From Bacteroidaceae bacterium (GTDB lineage Bacteria; Bacteroidota; Bacteroidia; Bacteroidales; Bacteroidaceae): 64,000 nt of DNA. Within the stretch, counting starts at the first letter, position 1; each line of letters starts with the position of its first letter. The DNA lies in contig JAFNXL010000015.1 of NCBI GenBank assembly GCA_017379075.1, positions 103,214 to 167,213 on the forward strand, in the 5' to 3' direction. The position numbers and the translations under genes are program-made. The notes under the pieces are model-generated. The model ran no database searches. It was not told the DNA's origin and saw nothing but the letters and a program-made list of their open reading frames with translations. This document shows positions 46,167-55,600 of the stretch, in pieces.

Positions 46167-47936
46167 ATGAACAAGACAAATATCATACGTCTGATTCTAA
46201 TTTCCATGCTGACGGCCTGCACCAGCCACAATGCATTTGAAAAGAGCCTGTCCACAGCCGACAGTCTGATGCGGGAACAACCCGACTCGGCCTACCGCCT
46301 GCTCTGCACCATGGAGCCAGAAGCGGTATCTATGCCCCAATCCCTGCAAATGCGCCGTCTGCTCCTGCTCTCCAATGCGCAGAACAAGGTCTACAAGCCT
46401 TTCACATCGGACAGCATCGGAATCCTTCTCACTGAATATTACGGCCGCAACGGAAACGCCAACGAGCGCATGCTGGCACATTATATAAAAGGTTGCGCCT
46501 ATCGCGATTTGGGCGACCAGCCCGCTGCCCTCAATTGCTACAACCTGGCCATCGGCGCTGCGGACACCTCATTGGCCGATTGCGATTTCCGCCAGCTCTG
46601 CATCATCCATGCACAGATTGCAGGCATATTCAGAAAACGCGGACTGCCGGACGAGGCCTTGCTGGCCTATGAAAAAGCGGAACAATACGCACTGAAGAAC
46701 AAGGACACACTAAGTCTGCTGAACATTGCAGCCAACAAGTCGAACGTCATGCTCAACAAAGGACTGATTGACGAAACGCTGACCATAAAAGAGAAGATTG
46801 CCGCCCTGTACCTTGAAAAAGGCTATCCACAAAAAGCGGCACAGAGCAAAGTACAGCTTATCAAATGGTATGCCAGAAGGGGCAACTTTCCCAAAGCCAA
46901 AGCCGCCATGGATGATTACGAGGCGCATTCTGGGCTCTTTACAGCAGATGGTCATGCCAAAACCGGAAAAGAAGACTATTACCATATCAAAGGCACCTTC
47001 TATCTGGAAAAGGGAGACACGGATTCGGCCGCACATTGTTTCCGCATGCTCCAGCACAGGGGCAAAACCCTGAACGACCAATACCTGGCTTCGTGGGGGC
47101 TTACCCGGGTCTATCGCAAGTTACAGGACAACGACTCACTGGCAAAGTATGCCCTCAGCACCTTCTTGCTCAGCGATTCGCTGTTCAACCAACAGGCCGC
47201 ACAGAATCTGCAGAACGCCCAAGCCATGTACAACTATGCCCGCCATCAAGAGGCAGCCTACCAAAAAGAGCAAGAAGCCCGGACAGTAAGGCTGCACCTG
47301 ACCTATGGCACAACCACCGGCGCGCTTTGCGCCATCGTTCTGCTGATGCTGATATTAAGCCTGCGCAAACGGGCAAAGCAGAAAGAGCACGAGGCAAACT
47401 TGCTTAAGGTGGAACTGCGCGGCACCATCTGCGCCCTGCAAAACGCAAAAGAGGAGCTGAGCAGACTGGCCTTGGAAAAGTGGGAGACAGAGGAAGCAGA
47501 GTCTGAACCAACGATTGAGCAAAACAGTCTCTCCATAAAAGAGATGCAGGAGACCATATCCCGACTGGAGGCCAAATTCAACGCCCAATATAAAGGAATG
47601 GAACTGGACAACGCCCCCATCATAAAACGAATGAAAAAGGCCCGCACCAACCCCATCATGTATCCTATAGAGAAAACCGACTGGGAAGAATTGCGCACAG
47701 CCATAGAGGAACGCTACCCAGCTTTCTACATGCACACACACAACGGGAAAAGGATAAACGAAACAGAATATCAGGTATGCCTGCTTGTAAAAGCCGGATT
47801 CACGCCCTCGGACATTGACATTCTGCTTGGACGCAACGAATATGCCGCCACCACCCGCAAACGTCTGTTGAAAAAGATATTCAACCAGGAAGGCAGCGGA
47901 AAAGATTTTGACAAAATGATACAGGAACTTGCCTGA
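46167..47936 (+). CDS. TPR membrane protein with cytoplasmic HTH-like domain
   Basis: A 589-residue protein typical of Bacteroidales membrane-spanning regulators. The N terminus is lipoprotein-like (LISMLTAC). Periplasmic TPR repeats follow (about 20-370, for example PAALNCYNLAIGAADTS, DEALLAYEKAEQYALKN, PQKAAQSKVQLIKWYARRG). One membrane helix lies at about 378-399, then a cytoplasmic coiled coil (about 400-480). A C-terminal region resembles a winged HTH (INETEYQVCLLVKAGFTPSD, YAATTRKRLLKKIF). It would sense an envelope signal and act on transcription in the cytoplasm. The serpin gene starts 47 bp downstream and may be its target or cotranscribed. Confidence 0.75.
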   Translation: MNKTNIIRLILISMLTACTSHNAFEKSLSTADSLMREQPDSAYRLLCTMEPEAVSMPQSLQMRRLLLLSNAQNKVYKPFTSDSIGILLTEYYGRNGNANERMLAHYIKGCAYRDLGDQPAALNCYNLAIGAADTSLADCDFRQLCIIHAQIAGIFRKRGLPDEALLAYEKAEQYALKNKDTLSLLNIAANKSNVMLNKGLIDETLTIKEKIAALYLEKGYPQKAAQSKVQLIKWYARRGNFPKAKAAMDDYEAHSGLFTADGHAKTGKEDYYHIKGTFYLEKGDTDSAAHCFRMLQHRGKTLNDQYLASWGLTRVYRKLQDNDSLAKYALSTFLLSDSLFNQQAAQNLQNAQAMYNYARHQEAAYQKEQEARTVRLHLTYGTTTGALCAIVLLMLILSLRKRAKQKEHEANLLKVELRGTICALQNAKEELSRLALEKWETEEAESEPTIEQNSLSIKEMQETISRLEAKFNAQYKGMELDNAPIIKRMKKARTNPIMYPIEKTDWEELRTAIEERYPAFYMHTHNGKRINETEYQVCLLVKAGFTPSDIDILLGRNEYAATTRKRLLKKIFNQEGSGKDFDKMIQELA

Positions 47937-47983
47937 AATGACCGGACACATAAAAAAACATAATATCAAACACAGTACACATT

Positions 47984-49291
47984 ATGAAAAAGAGTAATTA
48001 TCTTATGGGCATCATTGCCGCAAGCGCTCTGTTTGCCTGTAGCGAAGTGGAACTGACAGACATTCGCGAGAAAACAGAAGAAAACGTAAAGGAGATTGAA
48101 ATCGTAGAGGATGACATCAGAGTAAGGGAAGAGAACATCTTCAATGCAGAGTATACAACGAGAAAAGACATCGTACTGGACACACAAAATAATACAATCC
48201 ACAACCGGTTCAACGATTTCTCATGGAACACCTTCTCTGAAATATTCAGCAAGAAAAAAGATGCGAACCTATTGGTTTCGCCCCTAAGTCTTAATCAGAA
48301 CATCATGATGTTGAGCAACGGACTAAAGGGTGAGACAAGAGAAGAAATTCTAAAGGCATTCGGCATCTCCGATTTCAGTTTGGAAGAAATCAATTCCTAT
48401 ATTCTCCAACTCAATGAAGGACTGAATGGTGCAGACTCCCGAACAAAGTACCGCACAAACAATGCCATCTGGCATGCCAATTCCATGAGCGTGCAGCAGG
48501 AGTTCAAAGAGAACATTTCTGGAGTTTATAATACAGAAATATTCCCAGCCATGATGAATACCCAGACACTGGACTCCATCAACGCATGGGCAAGCGAGAA
48601 GACTTTTGGGCGCATAAAGAATATGGTTGACTATCTAAATCCAGCGACAAAAGCGGTTATGATGAACACCGTATATTTCAGAGGACTATGGACAGAAGAG
48701 TTGCCGGACAAGCAAATCAATGACGGAGAGTTTATCAACGAAAACGGAGAAACGGAACAAGCCAGAATGGTTTCATACCCTAAAGAATCCCTGTACGCGG
48801 AAGGAGAAACATACCAGACCACCGTTCGCTATTTCGGCAACGAAGCCTTTGCCATGGATTTCATTCTTCCTAAAGAAGGCGTAAATGCCTTTGATGCCTT
48901 GACTGAATTCATTTCAACAAAGGGATACGGAGCCAAGCACAAACGAGTAAACTTGAAGTTTCCGATTTTCGAATCCGCAACGGAAATGAATCTGAATGAG
49001 CTGCTTGTTAGTTTGGGTATTAACAGGATTTTCGGCAACGCATCCCCAGATGAAATATGTTTGTTCGACACCCCGGTATTCGTTTCGTCCGTCATCCAGA
49101 AAACAAGCATCTCTGTAGATGAAAAAGGAACCGAGGCAGCAGCCGGCACGTACGAAATTATGTATGGCAGCACAGGTGAAGAGATTAAAGAAACAGAAAT
49201 GACACTAAACCGCCCCTTCTTCTACACCATCCGAGAGACAAGCACCAACACACCCCTGTTCATCGGTTATCAGGGAAGTGTGAAGAAGTAA
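47984..49291 (+). CDS. Serpin-family protease inhibitor lipoprotein
   Basis: A 435-residue serpin, a suicide-type inhibitor of serine or cysteine proteases, tethered through a lipobox (LFAC, Cys19) after a long Glu/Asp-rich linker (about 20-75). The fold is complete: LLVSPLSLNQNIMMLSNG, TNNAIWHANSMSVQQEF, VMMNTVYFRGLW, MDFILPKEG and NRPFFYTIRE. The reactive loop has a functional hinge, EKGTEAAAGT (380-389). With standard spacing the P4-P1 residues are Met-Tyr-Gly-Ser (393-396) and P1' is Thr397. The target is therefore unlikely to be trypsin; elastase- or chymotrypsin-like or cysteine proteases are more plausible, which is inference. Confidence 0.93.
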   Translation: MKKSNYLMGIIAASALFACSEVELTDIREKTEENVKEIEIVEDDIRVREENIFNAEYTTRKDIVLDTQNNTIHNRFNDFSWNTFSEIFSKKKDANLLVSPLSLNQNIMMLSNGLKGETREEILKAFGISDFSLEEINSYILQLNEGLNGADSRTKYRTNNAIWHANSMSVQQEFKENISGVYNTEIFPAMMNTQTLDSINAWASEKTFGRIKNMVDYLNPATKAVMMNTVYFRGLWTEELPDKQINDGEFINENGETEQARMVSYPKESLYAEGETYQTTVRYFGNEAFAMDFILPKEGVNAFDALTEFISTKGYGAKHKRVNLKFPIFESATEMNLNELLVSLGINRIFGNASPDEICLFDTPVFVSSVIQKTSISVDEKGTEAAAGTYEIMYGSTGEEIKETEMTLNRPFFYTIRETSTNTPLFIGYQGSVKK

Positions 49292-49314
49292 AAAGGTAAA
49301 AAAACATCTGACAC

Positions 49315-49497
49315 ATGAAAATCATTCAGACTTTTTGGACGGCAGGGCAGGATCCACTGAAACATGGTTTCGGGTGGACACATCCCGAATACAATTTGAT
49401 GTCGTGGGCGCTGAGCTGTCTCAGTCTGAGGGAACATTATGATGAGGTGGAGCTGTACACCGACTCGGCAGGAGACCCCGAACATTATCGTTCATAA
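49315..49497 (+). pseudogene. Truncated DUF6734-like gene, 5' remnant
   Basis: Sixty codons matching, from memory, only the N terminus of DUF6734 proteins (MKIIQTFWTAGQDP, HGFGWTHPEYNLMSWALSCL, HYDEVELYTDSAG), which are normally about 300 residues and glycosyltransferase-like. The frame stops at codon 61 directly before a strong terminator, so the rest of the gene is deleted. It begins 23 bp after the serpin stop. No function is expected. Confidence 0.65.
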
Positions 49498-49500
49498 TCA

Positions 49501-49543
49501 AACCAAGAGGGAGGGTTTACCCAGACCTTCCCTTTTGGTTTTT
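49501..49543 (+). terminator. Terminator after the DUF6734 remnant
   Basis: AACCAAGAGGGA and TCCCTTTTGGTT with internal pairing, followed by TTT. Confidence 0.8.
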
Positions 49544-49576
49544 GTAATCTTGAATACCTAATTCGCAGATACAATG

Positions 49577-49608
49577 TTTGTTTAAATAAGTAAAAAGTAC
49601 TACATTTG
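49577..49608 (+). promoter_or_regulatory. Bacteroidetes promoter of 49639 gene
   Basis: -33 TTTG (49577-49580), 20-bp spacer, -7 TACATTTG (49601-49608). It shows that the open frame beginning at 49606 must use the inner ATG at 49639. Confidence 0.85.
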
Positions 49609-49638
49609 CATCTACAAACCATTATAAAGCACAAAAAC

Positions 49639-49869
49639 ATGAAAAAGAAATCTATACCAATTATTGCACTACTGACAATAGGTTTAGTCGCAGTTTTCGC
49701 CTCTTGCACGACCTCAATTATTGAAGATGGGCAATTAGAATTAGATAAAGCAACAACTGCAGACAGTAATGAAGAACATAATGTGAGATACACAGACATT
49801 CTTACGCTCTGCCAAGTTAAGGATGCCAACACACGTTCTTCCACACAAACATCCTCAACAAGTAATTAA
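49639..49869 (+). CDS. Small lipoprotein of unknown function
   Basis: A 76-residue lipoprotein (MKKKSIPIIALLTIGLVAVF, lipobox FASC) with a short, Thr/Ser-rich mature part ending STQTSSTSN and a central segment VRYTDILTLCQVKDANTR. No family recognised. It is followed 23 bp later by another lipoprotein gene, and they are probably cotranscribed from the consensus promoter at 49577-49608. AT-rich composition suggests accessory DNA. Confidence 0.6.
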   Translation: MKKKSIPIIALLTIGLVAVFASCTTSIIEDGQLELDKATTADSNEEHNVRYTDILTLCQVKDANTRSSTQTSSTSN

Positions 49870-49892
49870 CAATTAATTCAAAATTTAGTCTT

Positions 49893-50723
49893 ATGAGTAT
49901 TATCAGAATTCCCTTACTTTGTCTATTTGCAGGAATATGCCTGCTGTCATGTCAAAATGACGAGTTAGAAACCAACAATGGCAATACCAGTGAAATTGTT
50001 CTTCCCGGAGAAGGACTGCTTTTAGACGGAGGACGTATCTCAGACATAAGTCTGTATTGCCTAGAATTGGACAAACCGCACATTGGCGAGCAGTGGTGGG
50101 AGTATTATCCCAGAACAAAAACAGTAAAGGGGTACGATGCCTTCAAATTGTTGCTGTTTCCCCATACCAACGCCCCCAAATATAATTCCGATGACAGGGA
50201 AGAAATGGATGCGATAAAGAAAATAGAAGAAGACTATGTCAAGGAAAAGTCCAAATTCATTCTTGAGGCGTATAATGAATACAACAAAACCGGCATAACG
50301 GGTTGGCCAGACGTGTTTACAGCCTATGCAACCGAAGATATCACCATCACCTGTGACAAAGTACTCTTTGGCGAACAACCCGGAACAAACCTGACTTCGC
50401 ATTTCGCCCTCAGGTCAGATGTTTTCTGTGTTCCAGTTGGAGTGGAAGAGCCAAAGTTGTTGTATGGTTTTGGCGAAACCCCGACAAGGATGTCCGATCT
50501 TCTTGTTAAAGGCGCCTGGCTTCAGAATGAATATTACATGGAGTTTGCGGAACAGCCAGCAGAAAAATACGACGAGTTGACATTGTCCTTGTCTTGCCCA
50601 ATGCTTCTCGAACATACAAGAGACCTTGCTGCGGCAAAGTACAAAGGAACCGAACTTGCATCCAAGTATTCAGAAAAAGTTTTTACCTCGAAATGTCTGA
50701 TAAAATTCAATTGGGATAAATAA
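49893..50723 (+). CDS. Uncharacterised lipoprotein
   Basis: A 276-residue predicted lipoprotein (MSIIRIPLLCLFAGICLLSC, Cys20). The mature protein begins QNDELETNNGN and includes YYPRTKTVKGYDAFKLLLFP, a charged helical stretch (EEMDAIKKIEEDYVKEKSKF) and a C-terminal beta-like region (YDELTLSLSCPMLLEH). It has no recognised domain. It could be a surface protein of the type found beside conjugative or PUL-like accessory genes in Bacteroidales, but that is only context. AT-rich. Confidence 0.7.
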   Translation: MSIIRIPLLCLFAGICLLSCQNDELETNNGNTSEIVLPGEGLLLDGGRISDISLYCLELDKPHIGEQWWEYYPRTKTVKGYDAFKLLLFPHTNAPKYNSDDREEMDAIKKIEEDYVKEKSKFILEAYNEYNKTGITGWPDVFTAYATEDITITCDKVLFGEQPGTNLTSHFALRSDVFCVPVGVEEPKLLYGFGETPTRMSDLLVKGAWLQNEYYMEFAEQPAEKYDELTLSLSCPMLLEHTRDLAAAKYKGTELASKYSEKVFTSKCLIKFNWDK

Positions 50724-50762
50724 GTCAGCACTGCAACGGATGTACATTCAGATTGGTACAGA

Positions 50763-51011
50763 GTGGCAATGGAGATTGGGACTTCGTATTACAGACGAAT
50801 GATGGATGCGTTCTTGAAGCATCAAAACATCTCTATATCAGATTTCCTTAGAAAAAGATGGGAAGAACAATCCATTTCCTCTTATAGTATGGGGGTCTTC
50901 GGAGGTGAGGATTTAGACTTCATCCGTCGGTATTGTCTTGAAAAAAACTCTAATTTAATCATAAATGTTTCATCTTTCAATGTTAATATAGGAGAATATG
51001 AATATGAATAA
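50763..51011 (+). CDS. Small hypothetical protein, doubtful
   Basis: Up to 82 residues (MAMEIGTSYYRRMMDAFLKH, ending NVNIGEYEYE), or 80 if the ATG at 50769 is used. It has no recognised motif. The last 14 bp overlap the start of the next gene. The region could also be a decayed 3' extension of the preceding gene, since the reading frame runs open upstream of this ATG (TDVHSDWYRVAME). Kept because the frame is open and AT-rich codons resemble the neighbours. Confidence 0.35.
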   Translation: MAMEIGTSYYRRMMDAFLKHQNISISDFLRKRWEEQSISSYSMGVFGGEDLDFIRRYCLEKNSNLIINVSSFNVNIGEYEYE

Positions 51012-51591
51012 TTGGGTAAGGCTTGTATTTACATTTTCGGCTATTTTATACTTTACATCGCTTCCCATTTTTGCACATAACGATGCAGGGGGCACAGAAG
51101 GAGGAAATTTTTTTCTTTTCGGGCCTAACCAGATGTCGTTTGGCGAGGAAAAGATATTTTCATACAAGCATAATGGGAAAAACATATACTGCGGTTGGGA
51201 TTTTATTCCTTGGCCGTTAAAAAAAATATACAAATCTTCTTCCACTAAACCATATGTCCATTTGGAAAATGCAACCCCCAAAAAGATTAAGGAAGCATAT
51301 GAGAAGTACCCCAATGTCTTCAAGGAGATACCTGATTCTGTCCTTATTTTTTGCCGATTACAGATTGATGATTCTGATACTTCGACTTATTCTGCATTCG
51401 GTGTACCCAGATTTTTGCATTTAAAAGATGGGAAAGGACGTGTTAAATTCAAAACCGTTGTAATATCCGAACAATTTCCCATTGAACCAGGCAAAGAACT
51501 ATATATGACTGGGTCAATAAATATAGACTGGAGACATCCGGAAAAATCAAAAGTAAAAGCACAAATGCAAGTAAGAAAAAGAAAGGATTAG
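50998..51591 (+). CDS. Uncharacterised exported protein
   Basis: A 197-residue protein with a signal peptide (VRLVFTFSAILYFTSLPIFA, cleavage before HNDAGG). The start ATG at 50998 follows TATAGGAGAAT, a good ribosome site; a second ATG two codons later is possible. The body contains FFLFGPNQMSFGEEKIFSY and a TonB-like stretch (KEIPDSVLIFCRLQIDDSD, ISEQFPIEPGKELYMTG), so a carboxypeptidase-like or envelope role is conceivable but not shown. It is ended by a strong terminator. AT-rich. Confidence 0.65.
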   Translation: MNMNNWVRLVFTFSAILYFTSLPIFAHNDAGGTEGGNFFLFGPNQMSFGEEKIFSYKHNGKNIYCGWDFIPWPLKKIYKSSSTKPYVHLENATPKKIKEAYEKYPNVFKEIPDSVLIFCRLQIDDSDTSTYSAFGVPRFLHLKDGKGRVKFKTVVISEQFPIEPGKELYMTGSINIDWRHPEKSKVKAQMQVRKRKD

Positions 51592-51615
51592 GAGAAGTTT
51601 AATAAATCATGTCCA

Positions 51616-51650
51616 AATCCCAGAATCGTTAAAAGTCCGATTCTGGGATT
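51616..51650 (+). terminator. Terminator after 50998-51591 gene
   Basis: AATCCCAGAATCG and CGATTCTGGGATT, perfect 13-bp stem with a 9-nt loop, 24 bp past the stop. Confidence 0.9.
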
Positions 51651-51720
51651 ATTGTTTCTACAATTCAAAGGATACATTCGATTATATCGAGAGACGATAT
51701 TTAAAGCGCCTTCAAAGACG

Positions 51721-51808
51721 CAATGCGGTGCGTGAGCAAAGTCAATGCGGTGCGATGACAAAGACAATGCGGTGCGTGAGCGAATGCAATGCAGTGACTT
51801 TATCGGGG
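51721..51808 (+). repeat. 22-bp-period array CAATGCGGTG, four units
   Basis: CAATGC words begin at 51721, 51743, 51765 and 51787. Units are a 15-bp word (CAATGCGGTGCGTGA in units 1 and 3) plus a 7-bp linker (GCAAAGT, ACAAAGA, GCGAATG). The last unit switches to TGACTTT. An inverted copy of the word (CACCGCATTGCC) follows at 51810-51820. The same word recurs at 59579. Confidence 0.85.
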
Positions 51809-51832
51809 CACCGCATTGCCTTATGGCGAGAA

Positions 51833-51922
51833 GATATACTGCATGGGCCGATGCAGATATACTGCAACGGCTGTAGAAGATATCTTTAACGGGCAACGCA
51901 GTACTACTGCTATGGGAATTGA
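51833..51922 (+). repeat. Second array, GATATACTGCA, period 22-23
   Basis: Words begin at 51833, 51856, 51879 and 51901. Units 2 and 4 carry GCAG-loop-CTGC hairpins and unit 3 carries the palindrome AAGATATCTT at the equivalent place. Confidence 0.65.
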
Positions 51923-52034
51923 GATTTGTTTTACTCACGCAAATCGCGCCAATCCCGCCAAAAGAATTAGACAGAAGAACATTTTGAGCGAGATTCGCGA
52001 GATTGGCGTGAGATTATAAATCTATGTGTTCCCC

Positions 52035-52060
52035 GGACGCTGCACGCAGACGTCCCTACC
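52035..52060 (+). repeat. 26-bp imperfect palindrome, second copy
   Basis: Identical to 8803-8828 in the same orientation, although the neighbouring 276-bp element is inverted between the two sites. GCTCA microrepeats follow (52061-52080). Confidence 0.7.
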
Positions 52061-52074
52061 TCTTCACCGCTCAC

Positions 52075-52350
52075 CGCTCACTGTCAAACATTTTTACTTT
52101 TGTCCACAAACCAGACATTGGTTTCAAAATGAACAAAAACCACCAAAAATAGTTCAAAAACAAACCTAAAAACTCACTTAATATTGCCCTACTGCGAAAT
52201 TTTGATTTTCCAACTGAGAAAAAATAATTTTCCAGTTGAGAAATAAAAATTTTCCAACTGGGCACTTTCGACTTTCCAGCTGGATTTATACAAAAATACG
52301 GTTTTGTAAATAATTTTAATGGCACACGGATGACGCAGATGCGACAGATT
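52075..52350 (-). repeat. 276-bp dispersed element, copy B
   Basis: Inverted partner of 8872-9147 with the same length. It includes a four-unit 22-bp array: ATTTTCC words at 52205, 52227 and 52249, and ACTTTCC at 52271. Its head runs into GACGCAGATGCGACAGATTA, a GCAGAT-type repeat. It lies upstream of the giant gene, and no ORF within it is credible. Confidence 0.85.
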
Positions 52351-52542
52351 ACCGCAGATTTGTGAGCTGTAAGCAATGAGTAACGAGCACACATATGTCA
52401 TCCAGGCCATACCATATTTTATAATAATGTGAGCTCTACAAACTAAAATGCTTATAGTGTTCAGGCAAAAAGTCTTTGAAACAATTATCGCTATACTCAT
52501 CACATTTTCTTCCATAATTTTCCTCAATTCATTAATTTTTAA

Positions 52543-52550
52543 TAAATTTG
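52543..52550 (+). promoter_or_regulatory. -7 box of giant beta-helix gene
   Basis: TAAATTTG, 125 bp before the ATG; leaves an untranslated leader of about 120 nt. Confidence 0.5.
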
Positions 52551-52675
52551 CAATAACCAAGCCCGTTTATCGTTACTGAGCGGGTCAAAAAAGCATATCG
52601 GAAGACGGGAATGCAGGATTGTTCAAGATAATAACATTTAAATACCTTTTTAAACAATTATAATTCTAACAACAA

Positions 52676-55600
52676 ATGAGAGTAAAACTACACAAAGTTT
52701 TCTTGTCAGGACTTTTGTGCCTGATGAGCACCTCTGTTTGGGCGCTTGATCAAGTTGACGGCGTCTATCAGATTGGCTCTGCCGAAGACCTACGGGAATT
52801 CGCAGAAATCGTTGCAGGAGGCGACAATGCGGTGGATGCCGTTTTGACCGCCGACATTGTGTGTGCTGCCGACCAGCCTATGATCGGTGTGAATGAATCG
52901 CGTTATGCAGGAACATTCGACGGTGCCGGACATACCATTACGCTGAATGCCTATGCCGAAGCGGACGGACAGGCTCTGTTCCGCAATGTAACCTGGACAG
53001 GTGAAATCAAAAACCTCATCGTAGACGGAACCATCACTACCAACTACAAGTACGCAGCAGGTTTCGTAGCATGGAACGAGGGAGGTCGCATTCTGAACTG
53101 CGTTAGTAAAGTAACTATCAAGTCCGGTATTGCCGGTGACGGAACCCATGCAGGTTTCGTAGCCATCAACAATCTGGGTTCTGTGGTTTCCAACTGTTTG
53201 TCAATGGCATCTATCCACAGTAACGCAACGACAAGCGTAGGCGGTATCCATGGCTGGACTGACAATCGCTGCATTGTAACCAACAACTTGGTGATTGCTG
53301 ACATCCAGTTAGCCGATCCAGGCGATTCACACAGTATTTGCCGTAACCCGGGAAAGACTGCAGAAGGACTCCTGGCCAACAACTTCTATCTGACAAAGCT
53401 GTCTGCCACAACTGATACAGAAGGTACCCAGATCACAGAAGAACAGCTGAAGAGCGGTGCTGTCTGCTTCATGCTGAACCACGACCAGAGCAACATCCAA
53501 TGGACTCAGAACATCGGAGAGGATGATTACCCCGTGCCCTTCAAGACCCGCAAGCAGGTGTATGCCGACACTCCGGCCCTCTGCTCTGGTCAGTTCCCCG
53601 ATGGAGCTACTCCCACCTTCAGCAACACCGACACTGGTGTACAGCACGAGTCTCACCTCACTTGCGAGGATGGCAACTGCGACGCTTGTAAATATTGGAA
53701 TCCCACTCAAGTTGAGCGCGACGAGAACCGTGCCTATATGTTGAAGACTGTTGAGGACATGGACTGGTTTGCAAAATACTTTACCTATGGTGGTGAACAT
53801 CAAAATGCAGCTCTTTATGCCGACATCCATCACGGTGAAGGCCGTAAGGAATTCCTGAACCACAGCAACTGGTACTACGGAACCTTCGACGGCCGTGGTC
53901 ACACCATTGACATTGAATGGGCAGAGGTGACTACAGAATATAATGGTCTGGTTCCCGTATTGGGCGGCGGCGGTGTAATCCGTAATCTTAACATGACCGG
54001 TTCTATCTCATCTCAGAACCACTTTAACGCCAGTTTCATTGGCCAGACCAAGGGTGCTTCATTGCTTGAGAACTGTGTAAGTTCAGTGAACATTACCAGC
54101 ACTTTCTCTGGAGACAACACAAACGGTGGTCTTTGTGCGGTGAACAACGGTACTTTTGCCGTATATCGTAACTGTATTTATTCGGGTTCCATATATTCAG
54201 AACAAGGTTCCAACTGTGGCGGTCTCATCGGTTGGAGCAGTGGAACATCCGTGATGGAAAACGTGGCCATGATTGGTTCCATAAATGTGATGGATGGCGA
54301 CAACAACATCATCTCTCGTAACCCTGGTATGGTAGACTATACCGGTGGTGTATATTGTGTAGACGATCCTTACGGCAATGTAGCTCCTGGCGTAACAGTG
54401 CTGGGTCCCGATGCTGCAGCTTCCGGTGAATTGTGCTACGCCCTGAATGGTGCAGAAGGCACTGCTTTCAAACAGACACTTGGCACCGACGACCATCCAT
54501 GGCCTTTCGGCGACCACGCAATGGTCTATGCAGTACCTTCCGATGGTTTCCGTTGCGACGGTACGCCACAGGGTGATGTACAGTATAGCAATGATGCTGC
54601 TGGCGTGGAAATTCCCGAGCACACCTACGTAGACGGTTTCTGCGAAGTCTGCGGCAATATTGATCCCGAATATCTGCAACCCAACGAAGAGGGTTTCTAT
54701 GAGATTTCAACTGACATGCAATTGGCTTGGTTCTCACAGAAGATTGCTCAAGCTGAAGACCGTTCTTTGAACGTGAAGCTGATGAACGATATTGATATGG
54801 AAGCCGCTGCCAATGAACGTTTCATCGCCATCGGTACAGAGTCTTCTCCTTATACCGGAACATTCGACGGTGACTTCCACACCATCGATTATCTTGAAGT
54901 GAACCAGCCCTCTACCCGTGGTGTCGGTCTGATTGGTGCCGTTGCAGGTCCCGCTGTAATTGAGAACCTTACCTTGGGTGCTAACTGTAGACTCATCGGT
55001 ATGGGCTATGTGGGTCTTATCGGTTTCTCAACACCTGCTGGTGGAACCGTAACTTTCACCAACTTGGGTAACCTGGGTTATGTTGAATGTACCACTGGCG
55101 CCAATGCTGGCGGTTTGGTAGGTTGCTGTATGTCAAGTGCATGTACCTTCATCATCACCAATTGCTACTCTATGGCTACCATCGTAGGTACCAAAGAAAA
55201 TGGTGCTTTCTCTGGTTGGTTGGGCAGCAATGCTGTGCTCACCAACTGCTGGGCAGGAACTGAAGTGGCAGGTACTGAAAGTGGCAAGGAATTCTGCCGT
55301 TTCAACACCAACGCCACCTTTACTAACTGCTGGACCGTACAGGGAACTCAGGTGAACAACTTCACTGTCGATCAGATTGAGACTGGCCAGTTGGCATGGC
55401 GCATGAACGGTGAAAAGTTCACTTCTCCCATTTGGTACCAGAACCTCAACGAGGGCGATACACACCCTGTTGCCGACTCAACACGTGGTGTGGTATATTA
55501 TGTATATGAAACCTATGGTTCTGTAGCAAATTCAGAAGACTACGCAGCTCTTGTTGAACTCATGCAGCGCGAGGCAGAGGAGTACACTGAAGACCTCATT

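Noticed and set aside
51588-51938. 116-codon minus-strand frame
   Set aside because: Also a product of the arrays at 51721-51922; overlaps the terminator at 51616-51650.
52189-52560. 123-codon minus-strand frame
   Set aside because: Overlaps the 276-bp element and the promoter of the giant gene; the matching element at 8872-9147 does not keep the frame.
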